A stretch of DNA of 64,000 bases, taken from Pseudomonas sp. dw_358 (GTDB taxonomy: Bacteria > Pseudomonadota > Gammaproteobacteria > Pseudomonadales > Pseudomonadaceae). Each line of letters starts with the position of its first letter. Position 1 is the first letter of the stretch. Shown one piece after another: positions 52,590 to 64,000 of this stretch. Location of the stretch: contig NZ_JAAVUX010000001.1 in assembly GCF_018449655.1 (NCBI RefSeq), forward strand, positions 124,001-188,000. Direction: 5' to 3'. The notes under the pieces are model-generated. The model ran no database searches, was not told the origin of the DNA, and saw nothing but the letters and a program-made list of their open reading frames with translations. A program made the translations under genes and the position numbers.

Positions 52590-53672
52590 CTACCTCAGCT
52601 TCAGCGTGGCAAGGCCGACCAGCACCAGAATCACGGTGATGATCCAGAAACGGACGATGACCCGCGGCTCAGGCCAACCTTTGAGTTCAAAATGGTGGTG
52701 AATGGGCGCCATGCGGAACACCCGGCGACCGGTTAACTTGAAGGACGCCACTTGAATGACTACCGAAAGGGTCTCGACCACGAAAATGCCGCCCATGATG
52801 AACAGGACGATTTCCTGGCGAACGATCACCGCAATAGTGCCCAGTGCCGCGCCCAGCGCCAGTGCGCCGACGTCGCCCATGAAGACCTGTGCCGGGTAGG
52901 TGTTGAACCACAGAAAACCCAGGCCGGCACCGATCAGCGCGCCGCAGAATACGATCAACTCGCCGGCCCCGGGTACATAGGGAATCAACAGGTAATCGGC
53001 GAATTTGACGTTGCCGGACAGATAGCAAAAAATCCCCAGCGCGCCGCCCACCAGCACGGTGGGCAGGATGGCCAGGCCATCAAGGCCATCGGTCAGGTTG
53101 ACAGCGTTGCTGGAGCCGACAATCACGAAATAGGTCAACACCACGAAAAACACGCCCAACGGGATGCTGGCATCCTTGAACATCGGGATGATCAGCGTGG
53201 TTTCCACGGCCGACGGCGCGGTGTGATAAAGGAACAGCGCTGCGCCCAGGCCAAACACCGATTGCCAGAAATATTTCCAGCGGCTCGGCAGGCCGCGTGA
53301 GTTCTTCTCGATGACTTTACGGTAGTCATCGACCCAGCCAATGGCGCCGAACAACAGGGTGACCAGCATGACCACCCAAACGTAGCGGTTGGACAAGTCG
53401 GCCCACAGCAGCGTACTGATGGTAATGGCCGACAAAATCAGTGCACCGCCCATGGTCGGGGTGCCGGACTTTTTCAGGTGGGACTCCGGGCCATCATTGC
53501 GCACGGCCTGGCCAATCTGACGAATCTGCAAGGTGCGGATAAACCATGGGCCCAACCAAAGGGCCAGCGACAGCGCGGTCAACACACCCAGAATCCCGCG
53601 CAGGGTCAGGTATTGAAAGACTGCGAAGCCTTTGTAGAACTGTTGCAGATACTCCGCCAGCAGCAGCAGCAT
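52590..53672 (-). CDS. mraY: Phospho-N-acetylmuramoyl-pentapeptide transferase
   Basis: Makes lipid I from UDP-MurNAc-pentapeptide and undecaprenyl phosphate. The 360-residue protein has ten membrane segments; [10 protein letters not shown], the Asp pair in [32 protein letters not shown] and [14 protein letters not shown] are MraY marks. ATG at 53672 overlaps the murF stop by one base. Confidence 0.98.
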   Translation of the reverse strand: MLLLLAEYLQQFYKGFAVFQYLTLRGILGVLTALSLALWLGPWFIRTLQIRQIGQAVRNDGPESHLKKSGTPTMGGALILSAITISTLLWADLSNRYVWVVMLVTLLFGAIGWVDDYRKVIEKNSRGLPSRWKYFWQSVFGLGAALFLYHTAPSAVETTLIIPMFKDASIPLGVFFVVLTYFVIVGSSNAVNLTDGLDGLAILPTVLVGGALGIFCYLSGNVKFADYLLIPYVPGAGELIVFCGALIGAGLGFLWFNTYPAQVFMGDVGALALGAALGTIAVIVRQEIVLFIMGGIFVVETLSVVIQVASFKLTGRRVFRMAPIHHHFELKGWPEPRVIVRFWIITVILVLVGLATLKLR

Positions 53673-55039
53673 TAATGTTTCTCCCCGCCAGATCCGCACA
53701 CGGCAGCCACGACGTTTTCCATCGCCGCGCTACGCGAACCCTTGATCAAAATTGTTGTAGTGGAGCCCTGCTCGGCGGCCAGCGCCGCGATCAGTTCTGC
53801 TTGCGTGGTGAAATGCCGGCCTTGGCCACCGAAGGCCTTGACCGCATGGGCCATCAAAGGCCCGGTGGCGTAAAGCGCCGACACTCGGCCCACCGCGTAT
53901 TCGCCGACATCGCGGTGGCCTTGTTCGGCCCAGTCGCCCAGTTCGCCAATATCCCCGAGCACCAGGACGGTGCGACCGGAAAAGCCGGCCAGTATATCAA
54001 TCGCCGCACACACCGAGGTGGGGTTTGCGTTGTAACTGTCGTCGATCACCCGCACCCCGTTACGGGCCAACTGGGCAACGGTGCGCCCCTTGACCGGCTG
54101 GACGCCATCAAGCCCGGCGACGATGCCTGGCAGCGACACGCCCATGGCATGGGCGCAGGCTGCGGCGGCCAGCGCGTTGCGCACGTTGTGCACGCCCAGC
54201 AGGTTCAGTTGCACCGGTGCCGATCCATCCGGCCCGTGCAGGGTGAAACCACAGCAGCCGCGCGGATCGAGGGACAGGTCGGTCGCGTGGAAGTCGGCCT
54301 CGGTGTTTTCCAGGGCAAACGTCAGGACAGCATGCTCGCCCGCCCGCGCTTGCCAACGGGCAAACGCCTTGTCGTCAAGATTGAGCACGGCTGTGCCGCT
54401 CGCTTGCAGGCCTTCGAGAATCTCGCCCTTGGCTTCGACGATCTTGTCCGGGCCGCCAAACTCGCCGACATGAGCGGTTCCCGCGTTGTTGATCACCACC
54501 ACGTGGGGCTGGGTCAGCCCCACGGTGTAGGCAATCTCGCCAATGCGCGAAGCGCCCAGCTCGATCACCGCGGCAGTGTGTTCGGGGGCCAGTTCGAGCA
54601 AGGTCAGCGGCGCGCCAAAATCGTTGTTCAGGTTGCCACGGGTCGCCAGCACGGGACCGACCGTGCGCAAAATTGACGCGAGCATTTCCTTGACCGTGGT
54701 CTTCCCGCTGGAGCCGGTGATCGCAGCCACTTTATGGGTGAACGCGGCGCGGTTGAGCGCGCCCAGTTGACCGAGGGCCAGACGGGTATCGGCCACCACC
54801 AGTTGTGGCAAGGGCGCACCTGGCACTTCACGCTGGACCAGTGCGGCGACCGCACCTTTGGCAGCGACCTGTTCCAGGTAATCATGGCCGTCGAATTTCG
54901 GCCCGGCCAAGGCAATGAACAGTTGACCCGGCTCAATGGCGCGGCTGTCGATGCTGACGCTGTGAAAGCTGCAGTCATCGCCTACCAGACGGCCTTCAAG
55001 GGGCAAACGCAGATAATTCAAGGACAAGGCTTCAAGCAT
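53672..55039 (-). CDS. murF: UDP-N-acetylmuramoyl-tripeptide-D-alanyl-D-alanine ligase
   Basis: Adds D-Ala-D-Ala, completing the pentapeptide precursor. The 455-residue protein has [18 protein letters not shown], the ATP loop [14 protein letters not shown], and [16 protein letters not shown] at 55039 ([14 protein letters not shown]) overlaps murE by eight bases. Confidence 0.97.
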   Translation of the reverse strand: MLEALSLNYLRLPLEGRLVGDDCSFHSVSIDSRAIEPGQLFIALAGPKFDGHDYLEQVAAKGAVAALVQREVPGAPLPQLVVADTRLALGQLGALNRAAFTHKVAAITGSSGKTTVKEMLASILRTVGPVLATRGNLNNDFGAPLTLLELAPEHTAAVIELGASRIGEIAYTVGLTQPHVVVINNAGTAHVGEFGGPDKIVEAKGEILEGLQASGTAVLNLDDKAFARWQARAGEHAVLTFALENTEADFHATDLSLDPRGCCGFTLHGPDGSAPVQLNLLGVHNVRNALAAAACAHAMGVSLPGIVAGLDGVQPVKGRTVAQLARNGVRVIDDSYNANPTSVCAAIDILAGFSGRTVLVLGDIGELGDWAEQGHRDVGEYAVGRVSALYATGPLMAHAVKAFGGQGRHFTTQAELIAALAAEQGSTTTILIKGSRSAAMENVVAAVCGSGGEKH

Positions 55040-56494
55040 GTTCCACCTCCCAGATGGCCAGGGCCTTTTCGGCCTCGTGCAGATCGGAGAACGGCTGGCG
55101 AACACCGTTGATTTCCTGATAGTCCTCGTGCCCCTTGCCCGCCAGGACGATGACATCCCTGGCCGATGCCGAAGCGATCAACTGGGCAATGGCAGCGCCG
55201 CGACCGGCGACGAACTGCACCGAACCTGCCTGGGTAAAGCCCGGGCGGATGTCGGCAAAAATCGCTTCCGGCGTTTCACCGCGTGGATTGTCATCGGTCA
55301 CCACGACGCGGTCGGCCAGGCGCTCGGCCACTTCGGCCATCAGCGGGCGCTTGCCGCGATCACGGTCGCCTCCGCAGCCAAACAGGCAAGCCAGATGGCC
55401 TTGGGCGTGGGGGCGCAGGGTTTGCAGGACCTTTTCCAAGGCGTCAGGAGTGTGTGCGTAATCCACAACCACCAGGGGCAGCGCGCCGCCGCCCAGTTGC
55501 TGGATGCGTCCGGCGGGGCCGTGAAGGCCGGGCAGGACCTTGAGGATGTCATCCAGCGGATACTCCATGGCCAGCAAGGTACCGACCACCGCCAGCATGT
55601 TGCTCAGGTTGAACCGACCCAGCAAGCGGCTCACCAGACTGTGCTCGCCCTGGGCGGTGACCAGAATCGCGCGCACACCCGCGTCGCTGAACTGGGCGTC
55701 ACGGCAATAGAGGGTGGCGGCCGGATTTTCCAGGCTGTAGCTGATGACACGGCTGCCGACGGCGTCGCAAGCCAGCTGCTGGCCGAAGTCGTCGTCCAGA
55801 TTCAACACCTGGGTTTTCACGCTGGGCCAGGCGAACAGCCGCGCCTTGGCCTCGGCGTAAGCCTGCATGTCACCGTGGTAATCCAGGTGATCCCGGGACA
55901 GGTTGGTCAGCACTGCGATGTCGAACGCCAGTGCCGCGACCCGGCCCTGATGCAAGGCATGGGAAGACACTTCCATGGCGACGGCCTTCGCCCCGGCTTT
56001 TTTCAGATCGTTCAGGGTGGCTTGCACGGCCACCGGGTCAGGCGTGGTCAGGCGACCGCTCTGCAAGGCGCCATGAAAACCGCAGCCCAACGTGCCGATC
56101 AGGCCGCAATGACGTCCCAACTGGTCCAGCGCCTGGGCCAGTAACTGGGTCACGCTGGTCTTGCCGTTGGTGCCGGTGACACCCACCAGATCCAGCATGC
56201 GACTGGGCTCGCCATAGAAACGTCCGGCGATGTCCGATAACTGCGCCGCCAGACCTTTGACCGGGATCAAGGGCACACCGGTGAACGGCAGTACAGTGGA
56301 GCCTTCGACTTCGTAGGCCACGGCTGCCGCACCGCGTTGCAAGGCATCGGCGATGTGCGCGCGACCATCCACCAGGGCACCCGGCACCGCGAGAAACAGA
56401 TCGCCGGCGCGAACGGTACGGCTGTCCAGGCTCAACTCGCGGATCAGCGGGTCGTGGCCGGCCTGAGGGAACAGCTTGTTCAGAGGCATGGACA

Positions 56495-56495
<1 letters not shown>
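55032..56495 (-). CDS. murE: UDP-N-acetylmuramoyl-tripeptide synthetase (meso-DAP adding)
   Basis: Adds meso-diaminopimelate to the stem peptide. The 487-residue protein has LDSRTVRAGDLFLAVPGALVDG, the ATP loop VTGTNGKTSVTQL, and DDNPRGETPEAI, whose DNPR motif is the marker of DAP-specific MurE. ATG at 56495 has GGGAGG nine bases upstream and overlaps the ftsI stop by one base; a second ATG lies two codons on. Confidence 0.98.
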
Positions 56496-58538
<2,043 letters not shown>

Positions 58539-58542
<4 letters not shown>

Positions 58543-59486
58543 CGGAGTTTCTCCGCAACACGCATGACAGCACTGCGCGAGCGCGGATTGGCCTTGAGTT
58601 CGGCTTCGGAGGCGAATTGCGCCTTGCCATGGATGCGGATGAACGGTTCGAATGCCTCGAAGCGCACCGGCAGATTGCGCGGCAAGTTGTCTGCCTCGCC
58701 CTTGGCCAGCTTGCGCATGAACAACTTGACGATGCGATCTTCCAGAGAGTGGAAGCTGATGACCACGAGCCGACCGCCCACTTTCAGCGCAGCCAAGGCA
58801 GCATCAAGGCCGGCCTCAAGGTCGCCCAATTCGTTATTGACGTGAATGCGCAAACCCTGAAACGCCCGAGTGGCTGGGTTCTTGCCCTTCTCCCAGGCAG
58901 GGTTGGCAACCTTGAGGACTTCGGCCAGGTCGCCGGTCCGCTCGAATGGCTGGGTTTCCCGACGTTCGACCACAGCACGTGCCATGCGCTTGGCGAAACG
59001 CTCTTCGCCGTACTCTTTGAACACCCGGGCGATTTCTTCCACGGGCGCCGTGGCGATGAACTGTGCAGCACTGACGCCGCGGGTCGGGTCCATGCGCATG
59101 TCCAGAGGACCGTCATTCATGAAGCTGAAACCGCGCTCGGCATCATCCAGCTGCGGCGAGGAAACACCCAGGTCCAGCAGGATGCCGTCGACCTGGCCTG
59201 CCATGCCGCGCGCGGCGACCTCATCGGCCAGCTCGGCAAAGCTGCGCTGCACAATGACAAAGCGGCCGTCTTCGGCCGCCAGCGCTTGCCCGGTGGCAAT
59301 CGCCAGAGGGTCCTTGTCGAACCCCAGCAATCGGCCCTCCGGGCCCAGGCCCTGCAAGATAAGGCGGCTGTGGCCGCCGCGCCCGAACGTACCGTCGAGG
59401 TAGCGGCCATCCGCGCGCACGTCCAGAGCCTCGACGGCTTCGTCGAGCAGCACGGTGATGTGGTTAAAGCCGCTTTTTATAGTCAC
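58539..59486 (-). CDS. rsmH: 16S rRNA m4C1402 methyltransferase RsmH
   Basis: Methylates C1402 of 16S rRNA. The 315-residue protein has [13 protein letters not shown], the SAM-binding [34 protein letters not shown] and [18 protein letters not shown]. It overlaps mraZ by four bases and ftsL by four, the fixed order mraZ-rsmH-ftsL. Confidence 0.98.
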
Positions 59487-59938
59487 AGAATCAAATCACG
59501 CAGTTCGTCGGGTATGGCACCCGGTTGTTGAATAGCTGCCAGATCCGCTGTCGCAACAGCGTTCCAGGTGTCTTCGTCCCACAGTTGAAACTTGTTCAGC
59601 TGGCCGACCAGCATGGCCTTCTTGTCCAGCTTCGCGTGCTCGCGCAGGCGTGGAGGAACAAGAAAGCGTCCGCTGCCATCAAGCTCCAGATCGACCGCAT
59701 TACCGATCAATAGACGCTGCAGGCGACGAACGCTTTCGTGCTGCGACGGCAGGGTTCGAAGCTTGGCTTCGATCACTTCCCACTCGTCCAGCGGGTAGAC
59801 ACAGAGGCAGGGGTCAATGGTATCGACGGTGATAATCAACTGGCCGGAACACTTCGAATCGAGCTCGTCACGATACCGGCTCGGCATGGCGAGCCGACCC
59901 TTCGCATCAAGGCTGATCGGATTTGCTCCACGAAACAC
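59483..59938 (-). CDS. mraZ: Transcriptional regulator MraZ
   Basis: DNA-binding protein that represses the dcw promoter in E. coli. The 151-residue protein has two copies of the AbrB-like motif: [26 protein letters not shown] at the N-terminus and [30 protein letters not shown] near 70-100. First gene of the dcw cluster. GTGGN boxes lie in its leader. Confidence 0.98.
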   Translation of the reverse strand: MFRGANPISLDAKGRLAMPSRYRDELDSKCSGQLIITVDTIDPCLCVYPLDEWEVIEAKLRTLPSQHESVRRLQRLLIGNAVDLELDGSGRFLVPPRLREHAKLDKKAMLVGQLNKFQLWDEDTWNAVATADLAAIQQPGAIPDELRDLIL

Positions 59939-59978
59939 AGCTGCCTTCCCCCGAAGTCATCAAAAACCGCCTTAAAAA

Positions 59979-60003
59979 CCCACTTTACGCCACTTTCCTC
60001 CAC
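59979..60003 (-). promoter_or_regulatory. MraZ operator: three GTGGN boxes at 10-bp period
   Basis: On the minus strand, GTGGA (59999-60003), GTGGC (59989-59993) and GTGGG (59979-59983) follow at exactly ten bases. MraZ of E. coli binds tandem TGGGN-type boxes with five-base spacers. The array starts at or just after the predicted transcription start and 41 bases before the mraZ ATG, as expected for self-repression. Confidence 0.7.
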
Positions 60004-60011
60004 TCGCGCAC

Positions 60012-60041
60012 ACTATAGGAATGCGGCCACCACACCGTCAA
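60012..60041 (-). promoter_or_regulatory. Sigma70 promoter of the dcw cluster
   Basis: On the minus strand, TTGACG (complement of 60036-60041), 18 bases, then TATAGT (complement of 60012-60017). Transcription would start near 60005, right at the MraZ boxes, leaving a leader of about 65 bases before mraZ. Confidence 0.65.
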
Positions 60042-60247
60042 GGCGCGCACGACGGGAAAACCCTTACAGATCGGAGATTTAGAAGACGAAAGAGGTCAAG
60101 GGGGGCATTTAACAGGGGGAAACGAGACATAAAGCCGTTTGTGTTCAATTAGCTATGTTACACAGTTAAAGTAATTTGTGAGCTTTAAGATTTTTTCGAT
60201 CTTAGGATCGGGGGGTCTGCTATCGATTCAAGCAGGGAGGAAAAAGG
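60042..60247. other. AT-rich gap between the mraZ promoter and rnpB
   Basis: About 205 bases with many A/T runs and no frame with a ribosome site. The 3' end of rnpB is followed on the minus strand by TTTTT (complement of 60241-60245), a likely site of termination or processing. CGATC-TTAG-GATCG at 60197-60210 is a small hairpin. Otherwise I see nothing interpretable. Confidence 0.4.
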
Positions 60248-60608
60248 TGGAGAGTCGATCTGTAAGCCGGGTTCTGTCTTGAACAGTCATTCGTCTACGA
60301 TGGCCATCACTGGACACCTTTAGCAACCTACCCGGTTCCAACGCGGGCCGCGCCATATGGAACCCTATTTGGTCTTGCTCCCAGTGGGGTTTGCCTAGCC
60401 ACGAACTGTTACCAGTCGTGCGGTGCGCTCTTACCGCACCTTTTCACCCTTACCGGCGCTTGCGCGCTTAGGCGGTTATTTTCTGTGGCACTTTCCGTAG
60501 GCTCACGCCCCCCAGGCATTACCTGGCACTGCGCCCTATGGAGCCCGGACTTTCCTCCCCCCTCTTCTGCGGAACAAAAGAAGGCAGCGACTGTCCGATC
60601 GACTCTCC
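60248..60608 (-). ncRNA. rnpB: RNase P RNA (class A)
   Basis: The catalytic RNA that matures tRNA 5' ends. On the minus strand the 5' part reads GGAGAGTCGATCGGACAGTC and the 3' part GATCGACTCTCC, which pair as helix P1. The universal GAGGAAAGTCCGGGCTC (complement of 60541-60557) and ACAGAAAATAACCGCC segments are present. Length of about 360 bases fits bacterial type A. Ends are set by P1 and are good to a few bases; the 5' end agrees with the promoter upstream. Confidence 0.96.
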
Positions 60609-60615
60609 GCCGCGC

Positions 60616-60644
60616 AGGTTAACGACATGGGCGCGGGAGGACAA
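60616..60644 (-). promoter_or_regulatory. Candidate promoter of rnpB
   Basis: On the minus strand, TTGTCC (complement of 60639-60644), 17 bases, then TAACCT (complement of 60616-60621). Start would be near 60608, matching the 5' end of the RNA. Both boxes are only moderate matches. Confidence 0.45.
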
Positions 60645-60778
60645 GCTTTATTGCTCAGACAGCGATCCAGCCATCGGCCGCCCTCCCCTTTCATGCAGGT
60701 GCGAGCCTTCTCGGGAGCCTGACACCTTGCAGCACGCCCTTCCCGAGCCAGCGGAACTCCACAAGAGCTGGAGCGGCA

Positions 60779-61648
60779 TCAGATCTTCTGTTTTTCCAGC
60801 GCCACCTGGTACAACAGGTTCTTGCGCACCCCGGTAATCTCGGCTGCCAAAGCCGCCGCACGCTTGAGCGGCATCTCCGCCAGCAGCAGGTCAAGGATAC
60901 GCGTCACCTCGGCACTGACGGCATCCTCGGCTTCGGGCGCAACCCAGCCCGAAACCAGCACGACGCATTCACCCCGCTGCTGGTTGCTGTCGTTTTCAAC
61001 GAAAGCGCGCAACTCGGACAACGGCAGGCCCTTGAGGGTCTCGAAGGTCTTGGTCAACTCGCGAGCCAGCAACGCCGGACGCTCGCCACCAAAGACCGCT
61101 TCCATATCCTGCAGGCATTCGAGAATACGGTGCGGGGCCTCATAGAAAATCAAGGTGCGCGGCTCTTCACGAACCTGCTCCAGGCGCGCCCGCCGGCCCA
61201 CCGCCTTGGCCGGTAGAAAGCCTTCGAAAATGAACCGGTCCGAAGGCAGCCCGGCCGCCGACAGCGCGGCGATCAACGCGCAAGGGCCCGGCACTGGTAC
61301 CACGGCGATCCCGGCCGCGCGCACCTGGCGCACCAGGTGATAACCGGGGTCGGAGATCAGCGGCGTGCCCGCATCGGAGATCAGTGCCACGTCGTCACCG
61401 GCCAGCAAGCGCGTCAGAAACCGACCGCCCTCGTCGCGCTCGTTGTGCTCGTGACAGGCCGCCAACGGTGTACCGATGCCGAAATGCTGCAGCAGGCGAA
61501 TCGAATGGCGGGTATCCTCCGCGGCGATCAGTGCCACCTCGCCAAGCACTTTCAAGGCACGGGCGCTCATGTCGTCGAGATTACCGATGGGCGTGGCCAC
61601 CACATAAAGTGTCCCCGGGGTGGAATTCGAAGCGCCTGAAGCAGTCAC
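60779..61648 (-). CDS. rsmI: 16S rRNA 2'-O-ribose C1402 methyltransferase RsmI
   Basis: Methylates the 2'-O of C1402, the same nucleotide that RsmH modifies on its base. The 289-residue protein has TLYVVATPIGNLDDMSARAL, DTRHSIRLLQHFGI, ALISDAGTPLISDPGYHLVR and VPVPGPCALIAALSAAGLPSDRFIFEGFLP. No ATG lies nearby, so I use GTG at 61648 with AAGG about eight bases upstream. It is divergent from lpoA, as in E. coli's yraL-yraM. Confidence 0.93.
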   Translation of the reverse strand: MTASGASNSTPGTLYVVATPIGNLDDMSARALKVLGEVALIAAEDTRHSIRLLQHFGIGTPLAACHEHNERDEGGRFLTRLLAGDDVALISDAGTPLISDPGYHLVRQVRAAGIAVVPVPGPCALIAALSAAGLPSDRFIFEGFLPAKAVGRRARLEQVREEPRTLIFYEAPHRILECLQDMEAVFGGERPALLARELTKTFETLKGLPLSELRAFVENDSNQQRGECVVLVSGWVAPEAEDAVSAEVTRILDLLLAEMPLKRAAALAAEITGVRKNLLYQVALEKQKI

Positions 61649-61812
61649 AGCACACACCTTTTGTTCAGCCAAAGCGCCATTGTACAGATTGCCGAGGCCT
61701 GATGACCGCCCGTGAAACCAAAGGTAAAGGCTTGCACACCTGCAACGTCGCACCCCGGCCGCCGCTTGGGTACAATCGACCGTCTTTTTATGCCCGAGTC
61801 AGGAAAACCTAC

Positions 61813-63609
61813 ATGAATGCTTGCCTGCGGCTGTTCACCGCTTTCTGTATTGCGGCCCTGCTGGGCGCGTGCGCCAGCTCGCCTTCTTCCAGCCTGGGTG
61901 AACTGCCCCGCACGCCGGACGCCAGCATCGAGCAGCTGATACAGCAGGCCGACAGCAACAAGTCGCCCGAGCAGAGCGCCCTGCTGCGTCTCAACGCGGC
62001 GGATCTGGCGGCCAAGCAGAATGACCCGACCCGGGCTGCGCAAATTCTGACCCAAGTCAATCTGGACGTGCTCAAACCCGGCCCGCAAGTCTATGCCAGC
62101 ACCCTGTCGGCAGAGCTTGCCTTGGGCCGCAACGACCCCAAGGCCGCGCTTGCCGCCCTCAGCCATCCGAGCCTCGGGCGCCTGAGTGAACTGCCGCTGG
62201 ATCAACAGGTTCGCACGCAACTGGTCCAGGCTCGCGCCCTGGAAGCCGACGGCCAACTGCTGGCCGCAGCCCGCGGGCGGGTTTTCGTGGCGCCGATGCT
62301 CAGTGGCGAACAAGCCGCAAGCAACCAGGAAGCCATCTGGAGCCTGGTTTCGGCACTGCCGGCCGATCAACTGCAGAACGCCGGCAACGACGAGTTCGGT
62401 GGCTGGCTGAGCCTGGCGCAGGCGGTCAAGTCCTCGCCGACCCTGGAACAGCAGCAAAGCGCAATCAACGCATGGAAAGCCCAACATCCGGACCACCCGG
62501 CGGCCCGGCAGCTGCCCGCACCGTTGACCAAGCTCATGGCCCTGACCAGCCAACCGCTGACCAAGATCATTTTGCTGCTGCCCCAGGAAGGCCAATTGGC
62601 CGGGGTCGGTCGCGCCTTGCGTGACGGCTTCATGGCCAGCGAATTCCAGGCACAGCAGGCCGGGAGCAAAACGCCGGCCATTGAGGTCGTCGACAGCTCG
62701 CGCCTGACCTCGTTGGACGACTTCTACCGCCAGGCGCAAGCGTCCGGCGCGCAACTGGTGGTCGGCCCCCTCGAGAAGCCGCTGGTCAAGCAGCTGGCCG
62801 CTCGCGCACAGCTGCCGATCAATACCCTGGCACTGAACTACAGCGACACCAACCCGATCAGCCCACCCCAGCTGTTCCAGTTTGGCCTGGCCGCCGAAGA
62901 CGAAGCCCGTGAAGTGTCCCGCCGCGCCCGCGCCGACGGCCGCCATAACGCGGTTGCATTGGTGCCCAAGGGCGAATGGGGCGATCGCGTTCTGGCCGCT
63001 TTCCGCCAGGACTGGGAAGCCAATGGCGGGACGCTGCTCGGCTCCGAGCGGGTCGATCAGCCGGTCGCGCTGGCCCAGCAGATCGAACGCCTGTTTCAGG
63101 TCCACGGTCAGTCCGGCAGCAGCCTGCAGAACGGCCAAGGCGCCCAGCCAAGCCGTCGCCAGGACGTCGACTTCGTCTTCCTTGCCTCGACCCCGCAACA
63201 GGCCCAGCAGATCAAGCCCACCCTGAATTACCAGTACGCCGGGGACGTGCCAGTGTATGCCACCTCCAATGTCTATAGCGCCAGCGGTGATCAGGCGCAG
63301 TACAACGACATGAATGGCATCATGTTCTGTGAAACACCTTGGTTGCTGGACACCAACGGTGCACTGCAACAGCAGGTGACCCGCCAATGGCCACAGGCCG
63401 CCAGCAGCCTCGGCCGCTTGTATGCCATGGGCGCCGACGCCTTTACCCTGGCCTCACGCCTGCAGCAGCTCAAGGCCTTGCCGGACAATCGCATTCCAGG
63501 TGTTTCCGGCAGCCTGGGGCTGGGCAGCAACCAGCGCATCGATCGCCAACTGCCCTGGGCACAATTCGACAGCGGCAAGATCAAACCCTTGCCCGACGTC
63601 ACGCCCTGA
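61813..63609 (+). CDS. lpoA: Outer-membrane lipoprotein activator of PBP1A
   Basis: Stimulates the peptidoglycan synthase PBP1A from the outer membrane. The 598-residue protein has a lipoprotein signal with lipobox LLGAC and lipidated C20, an N-terminal TPR-like region (about 30-250) and a C-terminal periplasmic-binding-protein fold (KIILLLPQEGQLAGVGRALRDGFMASEF onward). This two-domain layout is LpoA/YraM. It overlaps yraN by one base and is divergent from rsmI. Confidence 0.95.
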   Translation: MNACLRLFTAFCIAALLGACASSPSSSLGELPRTPDASIEQLIQQADSNKSPEQSALLRLNAADLAAKQNDPTRAAQILTQVNLDVLKPGPQVYASTLSAELALGRNDPKAALAALSHPSLGRLSELPLDQQVRTQLVQARALEADGQLLAAARGRVFVAPMLSGEQAASNQEAIWSLVSALPADQLQNAGNDEFGGWLSLAQAVKSSPTLEQQQSAINAWKAQHPDHPAARQLPAPLTKLMALTSQPLTKIILLLPQEGQLAGVGRALRDGFMASEFQAQQAGSKTPAIEVVDSSRLTSLDDFYRQAQASGAQLVVGPLEKPLVKQLAARAQLPINTLALNYSDTNPISPPQLFQFGLAAEDEAREVSRRARADGRHNAVALVPKGEWGDRVLAAFRQDWEANGGTLLGSERVDQPVALAQQIERLFQVHGQSGSSLQNGQGAQPSRRQDVDFVFLASTPQQAQQIKPTLNYQYAGDVPVYATSNVYSASGDQAQYNDMNGIMFCETPWLLDTNGALQQQVTRQWPQAASSLGRLYAMGADAFTLASRLQQLKALPDNRIPGVSGSLGLGSNQRIDRQLPWAQFDSGKIKPLPDVTP

Positions 63610-63980
63610 TGGGGCCCAGCTCGCCCCGCGCAGCCGGCCAGGCTGCCGAGCAACAAGCGCTGGACTACCTGCAGGCTCAAGGCCTGCGGGTATTGCACCG
63701 CAACTGGCTGAGCAAAGGGGGCGAGCTTGATCTGGTCATGCTTGATGGCGATACAGTAGTATTCGTCGAAGTTCGCTATAGGCTACACGCCAAATGGGGC
63801 GGAGCCCTGGGCAGCATCGACGCGCGCAAGCAAGCGAGACTGATCAAGGCAGCTCAGTGGTTTCTGCAGATCGAGAGCCACTGGCAATCCTCACCTTGCC
63901 GCTTCGACGTGATTGCCCTGGAAGGCAGTGCCGATGCCACCCATAAAGTACAATGGCTGAGCAATGCCTTTGATTCTTGA
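63609..63980 (+). CDS. yraN: YraN/UPF0102 nuclease-like protein
   Basis: A 123-residue protein of the YraN family with a PD-(D/E)XK-type nuclease core: NWLSKGGELDLVMLDGDTVVFVEVRYR, where the D-(x)n-ExR residues are kept, and the helix GSIDARKQARLIKAAQWFL. Biological role not settled. Its ATG overlaps the lpoA stop by one base (TGATG). The next gene, probably diaA by E. coli order, is outside the window. Confidence 0.93.
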   Translation: MGPSSPRAAGQAAEQQALDYLQAQGLRVLHRNWLSKGGELDLVMLDGDTVVFVEVRYRLHAKWGGALGSIDARKQARLIKAAQWFLQIESHWQSSPCRFDVIALEGSADATHKVQWLSNAFDS

Positions 63981-64000
63981 CGCGCCGAGCCACCGGGTTT

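Noticed and set aside
60538..60837. 99-codon frame across the rnpB 5' region
   Set aside because: It lies on the opposite strand within RNase P RNA and its promoter; no coding character.

Overview
This window is a conserved stretch of a Pseudomonas chromosome, most likely of the P. fluorescens/P. putida side of the genus. The GC-rich coding sequence, the gene order and individual proteins all point there: ColRS beside groESL, BifA beside SodB, XenB behind an ArsR-type regulator, and the complete dcw cluster running from mraZ to ftsZ and lpxC. I see no phage, insertion sequence, plasmid, CRISPR array or tRNA. Comparisons with other pseudomonads are from memory, not from a search.

Layout. 1-10.7 kb: pyruvate kinase; a ferredoxin-type reductase overlapping a membrane diguanylate cyclase; class I fumarase; a cardiolipin-synthase-like PLD enzyme; the ornithine-lipid pair olsB-olsA; acyl-carrier-protein phosphodiesterase; and an ArsR regulator with xenobiotic reductase XenB. 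10.9-17.7 kb: a membrane-anchored coiled-coil protein, a sugar-nucleotide/steroid-type dehydrogenase, divergent argP/argO-like genes, sodB, the c-di-GMP phosphodiesterase gene bifA and a small exported protein. 17.7-25.0 kb: an envelope-stress neighbourhood (InaA-type kinase, methyltransferase, ColS/ColR, PAP2 phosphatase), then groEL/groES and fxsA. 25.0-36.1 kb: HugZ-like protein, DUF481 outer-membrane protein, an alkyltransferase-like protein, AmpG, MscS, YajQ, a doubly degenerate GGDEF response regulator, PanE, a sensor kinase, cobalamin adenosyltransferase and a Nudix-ThiE fusion. 36.1-43 kb: argJ, secA, dciA, an unusual HEXXHXXGXXH metalloprotease and lpxC. 43.1-59.9 kb: ftsZ, ftsA, ftsQ, ddlB, murC, murG, ftsW, murD, mraY, murF, murE, ftsI, ftsL, rsmH and mraZ, all on the minus strand. 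60.2-64 kb: RNase P RNA, rsmI, lpoA and yraN.

How the genes work together. The dcw block makes peptidoglycan precursors and the divisome from one tightly overlapping transcript. A sigma70-like promoter and three GTGGN boxes at 10-bp period precede mraZ and look like its self-regulation site. LpxC (lipid A), LpoA (PBP1A activation) and AmpG (muropeptide recycling) add to envelope biogenesis. A second theme is c-di-GMP: a GGDEF cyclase with an intact I-site, the phosphodiesterase BifA, YajQ, and a response regulator with neither a phospho-acceptor Asp nor a GGDEF signature.

For novelty, the best single gene is the metalloprotease at 41093-41866, which sits between dciA and lpxC where I would expect another peptidase gene. 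The remaining leads are regulatory: a multi-box operator before arsR-xenB, ColR-like boxes on both sides of colRS, a FliA-like promoter before bifA, a heat-shock promoter before groES, and a 35-bp tandem duplication carrying a stop codon. I did not find a convincing undescribed multi-gene system.
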